37,843 nt of DNA from CBDTYW01 sp965364735 (GTDB lineage Bacteria > Actinomycetota > Nitriliruptoria > Nitriliruptorales > Nitriliruptoraceae). The notes below the pieces were generated by a model. The model was given only the letters and a program-made list of their open reading frames with translations, ran no database searches and was not told where the DNA came from. The translations under genes were made by a program, and so were the position numbers. Of the stretch, positions 17,802 to 24,327 are shown piece by piece (positions within the stretch are counted from its first letter, which is position 1; each line of letters starts with the position of its first letter). Location: contig CBDTYW010000003.1 of the NCBI GenBank assembly GCA_965364735.1, positions 1-37,843 of the forward strand, written 5' to 3'.

Positions 17802-18968
17802 GTGACGGAGCAGCTCCAGATCGGCAGCGACGAACCCGTCCAGGCGGACGTCGCCCGGTGGCGCGCCGAGTTCGCCCTCGCTGATGGCGTCGCCATGCTC
17901 AACCCGGGAGGGTTCGGCACGGTGCCGCGTCGCGTCACCACGGCGATCCGACGCCTGCAGGACCGCATCGAGTCGGATCCTGTTGACTTCCACGTCCGGA
18001 GGTACGCACCGGAGATGGCCGCAGCGATGGAGCCCGTCCAGCGGTTCCTCGGGGCGCCGGCTGGCTCGACCGCGTTCGTGGGCAACGCCACCATGGCCAT
18101 GAACGTCGTCGCCGCAGCGATCCCGTTGCGGCTCGGGGACGAGGTGCTGGCGACGGCGGTCGAGTACGGCTCGGTCGCCGACCTGTGGCGCCGCCGCTGC
18201 ACGATCGCCGGGGCACGCTGGACCGAGGTCGCCGACGACGGAGATCTCGACGGGGACCTGCTGCTCGAGCGTCTCGCGGCCGCGAAGGGCCCCCGGACCA
18301 GGCTCGTGGTGGTCAGCCAGCTGACGTCGAGCACCGCCAGCGTCCTGCCGGTCGCAGGGATCGCCGCGTGGTGCCGCTCCGAAGGATTGCTGTGCGTCGT
18401 GGACGGGGCCCACGCGCCGGGGCACCTGCCGGTTGACGTCGCAGCGATCGGTGCTGACGCGTGGCTCGGCAACCTCCACAAGTGGGCGCTGAGCGGCCGG
18501 CCCGCCGCGGTCCTGCACGTGGGGGAGCGGCTCGCCCACGTCGCGCCCGTCGTGCGCTCGTGGTTCTCGGACGACCCGGACCTGCTGACCCGATTCTCGA
18601 TCCCGGGGACGATCGACCCGTCGACCTGGCTGACGGCCCGCGTGGGGCTGGAGCTGTGGGACGAGCTCGACGCCGAGGGGGCGTGGGCCCATGGTGCGGA
18701 TCTGCTCGACGGGCTCGCCGTGCGGCTCCGGGAGCTGTGGGACGAGGATCGCGAGATCAACCGCGGTGCCGCGCTCGCGCCGCGGATGCGGGCGTGGTGG
18801 CTGCCTGATGCCACCGACGCCTTGCAGCTCCGGAAGGTCTGCGCGGACGAGCAGGTCGCGGTCTGGGCCGACCAGGTGCTGGGACGGCCGGTCCTGCGCG
18901 TCGGCACGTCGGCGCACACCCGTCCCCGTGACGTCGATCGCCTGGTTGCGCTCCTCCCCACCGACTGA
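17802..18968 (+). CDS. Class V aminotransferase-fold PLP enzyme (isopenicillin-N-epimerase-like)
   Basis: A 388-residue PLP enzyme of the class V (NifS/CefD) fold. The N-terminal L-N-P-G-G-F-G-T-V-P motif, the cofactor aspartate in V-V-D-G-A-H-A-P-G, and the Schiff-base lysine K227 in G-N-L-H-K-W-A are all visible. This L-N-x-G-x-x-G ... H-K-W combination is typical of the isopenicillin-N-epimerase-like branch, whose members include desulfurases, lyases and transaminases. The substrate cannot be assigned. No beta-lactam genes are nearby, so an antibiotic role is not indicated. The GTG start follows G-G-C-G-G 9 bases after gcvP, so it probably shares the gcvP transcript. Confidence 0.82.
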   Translation: MTEQLQIGSDEPVQADVARWRAEFALADGVAMLNPGGFGTVPRRVTTAIRRLQDRIESDPVDFHVRRYAPEMAAAMEPVQRFLGAPAGSTAFVGNATMAMNVVAAAIPLRLGDEVLATAVEYGSVADLWRRRCTIAGARWTEVADDGDLDGDLLLERLAAAKGPRTRLVVVSQLTSSTASVLPVAGIAAWCRSEGLLCVVDGAHAPGHLPVDVAAIGADAWLGNLHKWALSGRPAAVLHVGERLAHVAPVVRSWFSDDPDLLTRFSIPGTIDPSTWLTARVGLELWDELDAEGAWAHGADLLDGLAVRLRELWDEDREINRGAALAPRMRAWWLPDATDALQLRKVCADEQVAVWADQVLGRPVLRVGTSAHTRPRDVDRLVALLPTD

Positions 18969-19063
18969 GACGGCTTCGCTGCTCGCGTGCCACCCGCAGG
19001 CGGACGACTACCATCCCGGGCGCAGCCCGGCTGCCGTCCCCGCCACGACGACCCGCCACCGAG

Positions 19064-20701
19064 GTGTCTGCCATCGCCACGTACGACGACCTGGTCGCTC
19101 CGACCAACCAGTTCATCTCGTCCATCACGCCGCTGGTCCGCGGGCTGGCCGGGGGCGACCACGACCGCAACGGACGGTCGTGGAAGGACACGGTCGTCAA
19201 CGAGGTCAGCGACCTCATCGCCGGGATGATCGACTCGGACGCGGTGCACACCGACGCCGAGCTGTGGGGGCTGATCCGCGCGATCGGGCCACACCTGACC
19301 ACCAGCCTCGAGTTCGCGACCCCCGGCGAGCTGCGCCGCACCGGCCTCGTGGCCGGCAAGCGCACCTGGATCGAGCGCCCGAGCGCCCTGTTCGCCCTGC
19401 TCGTGGACGCCGACCGCCAGCACGGCGGCCGCCGAGCCTGGATCTACTACCGCCACGCCCTGGAGCTGGCGCACGCCGTCGCCGCGATCGACGTGCACAC
19501 GTCACGCGGTGAGCTCGACGCCATCGCCCGCTTCCGGTCCATGCTGCTCGGTCGGATCGAGGCCGCCGGCATCCACCGTCCGCCGGTGGAGTTCTTCACC
19601 GGACCTCACGGCGAGCCGGAGACGCCGGGGCGGATCCCGATCGATCCCGGCACGCACGTCGAGACACCGCCGGTCCCGGGCTCGGCGCTTCCCACCGCGA
19701 CGGCTGGGGTGGGCGCCCCTGCGGTTCCGGAGCTCCCTCCCGTGAAGCCCCCGCGGCCGGTCGAGGTCCTGCTCGGCGAGCTCGACAAGCTCATCGGGCT
19801 GGAGCCGGTCAAGGCCGAGGTCAAGCTCGTGACGGACCTCCTGGCCGTGCAGCGCCTCCGCGACTCCCGCGGCCTGCCCACCGTGAAGTCCTCGCGCCAC
19901 CTGGTGTTCACCGGCAACCCCGGGACCGGCAAGACCACGGTCGCGCGGCTCCTCGCCGAGATCTACGCCTCGCTCGAGGTCGTCAGTCGTGGGCACCTCG
20001 TCGAGACCGACCGCTCTGCGCTGGTCGCCGGCTTCGTGGGGCAGACAGCGGCCAAGACCAAGGAGGTCTGCGAGTCCGCGATGGACGGCGTCCTGCTCAT
20101 CGACGAGGCGTACGCCCTCGCCCGAGGCGGGCCGAACGACTTCGGCAAGGAGGCCATCGACACGCTCGTGAAGTTCGTCGAGGACGAGCGCGACCGGCTC
20201 GTCGTGATCGTCGCCGGATACCCCGCCGAGATGGCGGACTTCATCGCGGCGAATCCCGGGCTCGACTCGCGCTTCCCGAAGACCATCCACTTCCCGGACT
20301 ACGACGTCGACGAGCTGGTGGCGATCTTCGAGATCATCACGAAGAAGAACCACTACGCGCTCTCCGAGGCAGCCAAGCACGCAGCAACCCACTGGTTCCT
20401 GACGCTGGACCGCGGCCACGGCTTCGGGAACGGCCGGGAAGCACGAAACCTCTTCGAGGCGTCGATGGCGCGACAGGCGTCGCGGATGGTGACGCTCGAG
20501 AATCCCACCGACGACGAGCTCGTCACCTTGCTCGGCATCGACGTGCTCGACGAGGGCGGCGAGGAGTACGACGAAGCGACCCCGCACGTGCCGGTGGAGG
20601 TCGACGACTCGAGCGACGACGACAGCCCCGAGGCGGACGTGGAAGCGGCAGATGACGTCCCGGGCGAGATCAAGGTGCACGAAGCACCCCCGCGCCCCTA
20701 G
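19064..20701 (+). CDS. AAA ATPase of the CbxX/CfqX (EccA-like) family with a helical N-terminal domain
   Basis: The 545-residue protein has three parts. Residues 1 to about 190 form a helix-rich domain I do not recognise, reminiscent of TerB-like or EccA N-terminal helical modules. A Pro-rich linker follows (about 195-225). The AAA domain at about 230-490 has Walker A G-N-P-G-T-G-K-T-T (about 284-291), Walker B V-L-L-I-D-E-A-Y-A (about 343-351), the CbxX marker A-G-Y-P-A-E-M, and the arginine region D-S-R-F-P. Relatives remodel protein complexes (CbbX acts on Rubisco, EccA in type VII secretion). A strongly acidic Asp/Glu tail ends it. No Rubisco or type VII gene is present. A pspA gene follows after 36 bases, making PspA a candidate client. 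Confidence 0.88.
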   Translation: MSAIATYDDLVAPTNQFISSITPLVRGLAGGDHDRNGRSWKDTVVNEVSDLIAGMIDSDAVHTDAELWGLIRAIGPHLTTSLEFATPGELRRTGLVAGKRTWIERPSALFALLVDADRQHGGRRAWIYYRHALELAHAVAAIDVHTSRGELDAIARFRSMLLGRIEAAGIHRPPVEFFTGPHGEPETPGRIPIDPGTHVETPPVPGSALPTATAGVGAPAVPELPPVKPPRPVEVLLGELDKLIGLEPVKAEVKLVTDLLAVQRLRDSRGLPTVKSSRHLVFTGNPGTGKTTVARLLAEIYASLEVVSRGHLVETDRSALVAGFVGQTAAKTKEVCESAMDGVLLIDEAYALARGGPNDFGKEAIDTLVKFVEDERDRLVVIVAGYPAEMADFIAANPGLDSRFPKTIHFPDYDVDELVAIFEIITKKNHYALSEAAKHAATHWFLTLDRGHGFGNGREARNLFEASMARQASRMVTLENPTDDELVTLLGIDVLDEGGEEYDEATPHVPVEVDDSSDDDSPEADVEAADDVPGEIKVHEAPPRP

Positions 20702-20737
20702 GCTCCGCACTCGAAACCACTCGGTCCTGGAGGGATC

Positions 20738-21538
20738 ATGGCCAACCGGAGCAACATCTTCGTGCGCGCATGGAAGTACATGCAGGCGGCGCTCACCGGC
20801 AAGTTCAACGAAATGGCCGATCCGAAGATCCAGCTGGAGCAGGCGATCCTCGAAGCGTCGGACCAGCATCGTCGGCTCAAGGAGCAGGCGGCGAACGTGA
20901 TCGCGAACCAGCGTCAGACCGAGATGAAGCTCGAGCGCAAGCTCGACGAGCTCGACAAGCTGAGCGGCAACGCGCAGCAGGCGCTGCTCATGGCCGACGA
21001 CGCCCGCAAGTCCGGCAACGAGACCAAGGCGTCCGAGTTCGAGCGTGCCGCGGAGACGATCGCGACCAAGCTGATCAGCATCGAGTCCGAGGTCGACGAC
21101 CTCAAGGACCTGTCGATGAAGTCGGCGCAGCAGACGGCGCAGGCGAAGACGGCGGTCGACCAGAACTCGCAGATGCTGCAGAAGAAGCTCGCCGAGAAGC
21201 AGAAGCTCCTCGGCCAGATCGACCAGGCCAAGATGGCGGAGCAGATGAACGAGGCCATGGCCTCGCTCAACGAGACCGTCGGCCGCGACGCCCCGACCTT
21301 CGACGAGGTCCGCGACAAGGTCGAGCGTCGTCTCGCCAAGGCGCAGGGAGCCACGGAGCTCTCCTCCACCGGAGTCGAGTCCCGCGTCCTCGAGATCGAG
21401 TCGGCACAGCGCAACGTCGAGGCGCAGACGCGGCTCTCGGAGCTCCGCTCGAAGCTCGGCCTCCAGGAGCCCAGCGCCGCGACCGCAGCCCCCGCCGCGA
21501 CGGCGACGCCGGACGAGGGCACGACGGCGACAGCCTGA
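20738..21538 (+). CDS. pspA: PspA/IM30 family membrane-stress protein
   Basis: The 266-residue protein has the PspA/Vipp1 layout: an N-terminal amphipathic helix (A-N-R-S-N-I-F-V-R-A-W-K-Y-M), then D-P-K-I-Q-L-E-Q-A-I-L-E-A and long coiled-coil helices rich in Lys, Glu and Gln to about residue 235. PspA proteins belong to the ESCRT-III superfamily, assemble into rods and rings on the inner membrane, and protect it under stress. The last 25 or so residues are an Ala/Thr/Pro-rich tail. GGAGGG a few bases before the ATG is a strong ribosome site. A TAGGCT box at 20699-20704, overlapping the AAA gene stop, may give it its own promoter. No PspC, PspF or ClgR gene is close by. Confidence 0.92.
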   Translation: MANRSNIFVRAWKYMQAALTGKFNEMADPKIQLEQAILEASDQHRRLKEQAANVIANQRQTEMKLERKLDELDKLSGNAQQALLMADDARKSGNETKASEFERAAETIATKLISIESEVDDLKDLSMKSAQQTAQAKTAVDQNSQMLQKKLAEKQKLLGQIDQAKMAEQMNEAMASLNETVGRDAPTFDEVRDKVERRLAKAQGATELSSTGVESRVLEIESAQRNVEAQTRLSELRSKLGLQEPSAATAAPAATATPDEGTTATA

Positions 21539-21554
21539 GCCCCGCATCCGTACA

Positions 21555-21585
21555 ACGCGCCGCCCACACCTCGTGGGCGGCGCGT
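21555..21585 (+). terminator. Strong hairpin terminator after pspA
   Basis: ACGCGCCGCCCAC (21555-21567), loop ACCTC, GTGGGCGGCGCGT (21573-21585): a perfect 13-bp stem 17 bases after the pspA stop. The downstream sequence has no T-run, which is common for hairpin terminators in GC-rich actinobacteria. It separates the AAA-pspA unit from fur. Confidence 0.85.
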
Positions 21586-21611
21586 CGTCGTGTGGCCGGC
21601 TCGCGACGACG

Positions 21612-21617
21612 TAGCCT
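21612..21617 (+). promoter_or_regulatory. Possible -10 box of a leaderless fur transcript
   Basis: TAGCCT fits the actinobacterial TANNNT -10 pattern and ends 6 bases before the GTG at 21624, where transcription would be expected to begin. No Shine-Dalgarno sequence precedes that GTG, which suits a leaderless mRNA. A convincing -35 box is not visible. Confidence 0.35.
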
Positions 21618-21623
21618 GTCGGC

Positions 21624-22139
21624 GTGACCACCCCGAGCCCCGCCCAGACCCCGCACGTGCATGACGACGTCGCGCCGCTCGATGATGTCCCGACGGCGGT
21701 TCCGGACGACCATGACGTCCGGGCAACCTTCCGTGCCGCTCGCGTGCGCTTCACGACGCCGCGCCGCAAGGTCTTCGAGGTGCTCCGGGACGAGGCCGCG
21801 CACCTGACCGCCGAGGAGATCGCCGACCATCTCGCGAGCGACGCCCAGCCCGTGTCGCTCGCGTCGGTCTACCGAGCGCTCCCGGTCCTCGAGGACGTCG
21901 GGCTGGCCAGGATGAGCCGCCTCGGTGAGGGACCGGCCACATGGGAGCTCGACCACGCGGACGAGGCGTTCCATCTCGTCTGTGACGGCTGCGGCGACGT
22001 GCAGCACCACCGTGGCGAGCTCGTGCGGACCGTCTCTGAGCACCTGCACGCGGACCATGCGTTCCACGCGACGAGCGTGCAGCTCGTCGTCCACGGGCGC
22101 TGCGCCTCGTGTGCGATCGACGACGAGCAGCACCGATGA
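21624..22139 (+). CDS. Fur-family metal-responsive repressor
   Basis: The product (171 residues) has an unusually long, acidic N-terminal extension of about 28 residues before the Fur winged helix (about 34-105: R-F-T-T-P-R-R-K-V-F-E-V-L, then S-L-A-S-V-Y-R-A-L). The dimerisation domain follows with the regulatory region F-H-L-V-C-D-G-C-G. Two CxxC pairs, C120/C123 and C160/C163, should hold a structural zinc. Whether it senses iron, zinc or peroxide cannot be decided; the CxxC pairs occur in Fur, Zur and PerR alike. The stop overlaps the TetR start (ATGA). No metal transporter gene is next to it. In-frame starts further in could shorten the extension. Confidence 0.9.
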   Translation: MTTPSPAQTPHVHDDVAPLDDVPTAVPDDHDVRATFRAARVRFTTPRRKVFEVLRDEAAHLTAEEIADHLASDAQPVSLASVYRALPVLEDVGLARMSRLGEGPATWELDHADEAFHLVCDGCGDVQHHRGELVRTVSEHLHADHAFHATSVQLVVHGRCASCAIDDEQHR

Positions 22140-22690
22140 GCGTCGCTGACACCCGACGCACCATCCTCGACGCGACGATGCTGGTGCTCGAGCGACACGG
22201 CGTCCAACGACTCGCGGTCGACGACGTCGCCCGCCAGGCCGACCTGTCGCGTCAGACGATCTACCGCTACTTCGGGAACCGTGAGGGCCTCCTGAACGCT
22301 GCCATCGTCCGTGAGGAAGAGGCCTTCATCGTCGCGATCGAGGCGGCGGCCAACGCCACCGATGACCTCGAGGACGCCATCCGCACCGCGTTCCGCGTCG
22401 GGCTCGAGCTCGTGGACAGCCACGCGCTCCTCCAGCGGCTCCTCGCCACCGAGCCCGAGATGCTCCTGCCGTTGCTCACGACGGGCCGTGGGCCCGTGCT
22501 CAGCGCCGCGCGCCCCCTGATGCTCCGGCTGCTCGGGAGTCACGCGGAGGGGCTCGACGCCGCGATCGACCTCGAGATCGCGGCCGACCTGGCGGCACGC
22601 ATCTTCCTGAGCTACGCGACCAGCCCGTCGTGGGACCGAGAGCGAGCCGTCGAGACCGTGAGCCGAGTGATCATGCGAGGCCTGTCGTGA
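22136..22690 (+). CDS. TetR-family transcriptional regulator
   Basis: A 184-residue regulator. The N-terminal TetR helix-turn-helix lies at about residues 8-54 (R-R-T-I-L-D-A-T, then V-A-R-Q-A-D-L-S-R-Q-T-I-Y-R-Y-F-G-N-R-E-G-L). The C-terminal ligand domain is all-helical and of no recognisable subtype. ATG 22136 overlaps the fur stop, and its own stop overlaps the next GTG (GTGA). The effector and targets are unknown. Its tight coupling to the two genes on either side suggests a common operon rather than the usual divergent arrangement with a target gene. Confidence 0.92.
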   Translation: MSVADTRRTILDATMLVLERHGVQRLAVDDVARQADLSRQTIYRYFGNREGLLNAAIVREEEAFIVAIEAAANATDDLEDAIRTAFRVGLELVDSHALLQRLLATEPEMLLPLLTTGRGPVLSAARPLMLRLLGSHAEGLDAAIDLEIAADLAARIFLSYATSPSWDRERAVETVSRVIMRGLS

Positions 22691-23235
22691 ACTTCCCGAT
22701 GTTCCCCTCCGAGGACGCGGTTCCGTCGCCTCCTTCGACCTCAGACGTCGTCGCAGCCGTGGGCCGACATCTGCAGGGATCGCGCCTCGTCGGGGTGGAG
22801 CTCGACACGAAGTTCCGCGTTGCCGCCGTGACGGTCGAGCTCGCGTCGCCGATCGGCGACGTGGACCCGGCGGACCCCCGCGTCCAGGTGCTGCTGCACC
22901 CGGTCGGGCGGACGGCAGCGAGCCTCCGGGTGGACGTCGAGGGCCGTTGGGCGCCACGCACCTTCGCCCTGGAGCAGCTTCCCGACGTGGCGGCGGCGTT
23001 CGACGGTGAGGAGCTGCACGGACCGGTCTTCGGCCGCGAGCCCGGTGCCGACTGGGGTGCCGTACGTGCCCTCGATGGTCGCGCCCAGGTCGCGGACGGT
23101 CACCTTCACCGCGCCATCTTCGAAGCCGAGGTCCCGGGGGACCGGGCGTTCGGCTTCTTCGCCACGTTCGACACCGTGGAGATCCGCGACGAGGCCCAGC
23201 GTCAGCTCGACCCGCACGGGCTCCGTGCGGTCTAG
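22687..23235 (+). CDS. Protein of unknown function
   Basis: I do not recognise this 182-residue protein. It has no signal peptide, membrane segment or metal-binding motif. The composition is mixed alpha/beta with regularly spaced hydrophobics (V-G-V-E-L-D, V-A-A-V-T-V-E-L, V-Q-V-L-L-H-P-V-G-R, A-S-L-R-V-D-V), which reads as a compact beta-rich soluble domain. The GTG at 22687 overlaps the TetR stop; codon use is like its neighbours, so it is probably a real gene. The frame is open upstream inside the TetR gene, but that part is out of keeping. It ends 10 bases before algH, consistent with the same operon. Confidence 0.72.
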   Translation: MNFPMFPSEDAVPSPPSTSDVVAAVGRHLQGSRLVGVELDTKFRVAAVTVELASPIGDVDPADPRVQVLLHPVGRTAASLRVDVEGRWAPRTFALEQLPDVAAAFDGEELHGPVFGREPGADWGAVRALDGRAQVADGHLHRAIFEAEVPGDRAFGFFATFDTVEIRDEAQRQLDPHGLRAV

Positions 23236-23245
23236 GGTGCAGCCC

Positions 23246-23800
23246 ATGGACGAACCGCTCATCGGGAAGCTGCTGGTCGCAGCGCCGCAGCTCGAGGACC
23301 TCAACTTCGCGCGCGCCGTCGTGCTGATGATCGACCACAACGACGACGGGGCGCTCGGGCTGGTGTTGAACCGTGCGACCCAGAGCACGGTCCTCGAGGC
23401 GCTCCCGGACTGGAGCCCGCTCGTGACGCAGCCGGACGTCGTCTTCGAGGGCGGTCCGGTCGCTGGCGACGCCGTCATCGCGCTCGGACTCGCACGTATG
23501 GGCGCTGAGGGCGCCGCGCTGCAACGCGTCGTGGGGCGGGTCGGCGTCATCGACCTCAGGCTCGGCCCGGAACGGGTGGCGGCGGCGGTCGACGGCATCC
23601 GGATGCTGGTCGGCTACTCCGGGTGGAGCCCCGGACAGGTGGAGCACGAGATCGAGCGCGGGGACTGGCTGATCTGCGAGGCACGGTCCGAGGATGCCTT
23701 CGCTTCGGACCCGGACCGATTGTGGCATGCGGTCCTGAGGCGCCAGACCGGACGAACCCAGCTGCTCTCGACCTATCCCCGGGATCCGTCGACGAACTGA
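23246..23800 (+). CDS. YqgE/AlgH family protein (UPF0301)
   Basis: The 184-residue protein matches the YqgE/AlgH family from end to end: G-K-L-L-V-A-A-P-Q-L-E-D-L-N-F, A-V-V-L-M-I-D-H-N-D-D-G-A-L-G-L-V-L-N-R, then F-E-G-G-P-V, and G-Y-S-G-W-S-P-G-Q-V-E-H-E-I. The family is widespread with no firmly established biochemical activity; AlgH was named from alginate regulation in Pseudomonas. ATG 23246 is the natural start. TAGGGT at 23233-23238 can be read either as a -10 box for a leaderless transcript or as an AGGG ribosome site at 8 bases. A hairpin terminator follows. Confidence 0.92.
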   Translation: MDEPLIGKLLVAAPQLEDLNFARAVVLMIDHNDDGALGLVLNRATQSTVLEALPDWSPLVTQPDVVFEGGPVAGDAVIALGLARMGAEGAALQRVVGRVGVIDLRLGPERVAAAVDGIRMLVGYSGWSPGQVEHEIERGDWLICEARSEDAFASDPDRLWHAVLRRQTGRTQLLSTYPRDPSTN

Positions 23801-23853
23801 GCACGTGCCGCTGGCCCTGTCCGAAGGACCATGGTCGGGTGTGGTGATGGCGA

Positions 23854-23877
23854 TCCGCTGCCCGAACGGGCAGCGGA
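23854..23877 (+). terminator. Hairpin terminator after the AlgH gene
   Basis: TCCGCTGCCCG and CGGGCAGCGGA are perfect inverted complements around AA (11 bp at most; about 9-10 bp with a realistic loop). It lies 53 bases after the algH stop, with no T-run. It isolates the fur-tetR-unknown-algH unit from the next gene. Confidence 0.78.
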
Positions 23878-23953
23878 GGACCCCGCCGTGACGCGTGGAG
23901 CGGCTTGACTGCACAGCAGCCGGGCCGACAGGTCCGAGGAGCGACGCGACGCC

Positions 23954-24274
23954 ATGACGGTGACCGCCGCCACGAACAGAGTGATCGCCATGGGCGCAGC
24001 ACAGACACTGACCAGCATGAAGGCACCCGACGAGGTCGGGGCCCTGACCGCACAGCCGGTGACCGGCGTGACCGCGACCCTCGCCGCCATCGCCTCGGCG
24101 ATCGACGCGACGGAGCCGGCTGGCCTCGCAGTGCTCCGCCTCGCGGCCCAGGCAGCGCACACGCTCCATGCGGCCGGTGATGCGTCGTCGCTGCTGTCGC
24201 TGCGCGCCGTCGACGTCCTCCGCGGACTCCACGCCGACACGACCGGCTACGACGTCTGCCCGCTGGACGCCTGA
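23954..24274 (+). CDS. Small protein of unknown function
   Basis: A 106-residue frame with third positions almost all G or C, like the real genes around it. The product is Ala/Thr/Leu-rich and probably alpha-helical, with no signal peptide, transmembrane stretch or known motif, and it ends T-G-Y-D-V-C-P-L-D-A. GAGGAG lies about 12 bases before the ATG, slightly far. The opposite strand is also open here, so coding status is not certain, but the plus-strand amino-acid pattern is the more protein-like. It lies between a terminator and the helicase gene and may be transcribed alone. Confidence 0.55.
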   Translation: MTVTAATNRVIAMGAAQTLTSMKAPDEVGALTAQPVTGVTATLAAIASAIDATEPAGLAVLRLAAQAAHTLHAAGDASSLLSLRAVDVLRGLHADTTGYDVCPLDA

Positions 24275-24327
24275 GCCGACGTGTCACAGGCCCCTCGTAG
24301 GGTCGGTCCTGTCCGGATCGCACTGCC

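Noticed and set aside
14883..18917. Very long open frame on the minus strand across gcvP and the aminotransferase
   Set aside because: The peptide is Arg/His/Gly/Asp-rich with no domain, and the plus strand holds two complete, motif-perfect enzymes. Long antisense frames are expected in DNA with G/C-rich third positions.
17802..18968. Beta-lactam biosynthesis role for the isopenicillin-N-epimerase-like enzyme
   Set aside because: The fold resemblance is generic to class V PLP enzymes, and no isopenicillin synthase or ACV synthetase gene is near.
19502..21769. Long minus-strand frame across the AAA and pspA genes
   Set aside because: Low-complexity Arg/Leu/Val/Asp composition typical of antisense reading; the plus-strand genes explain the region.
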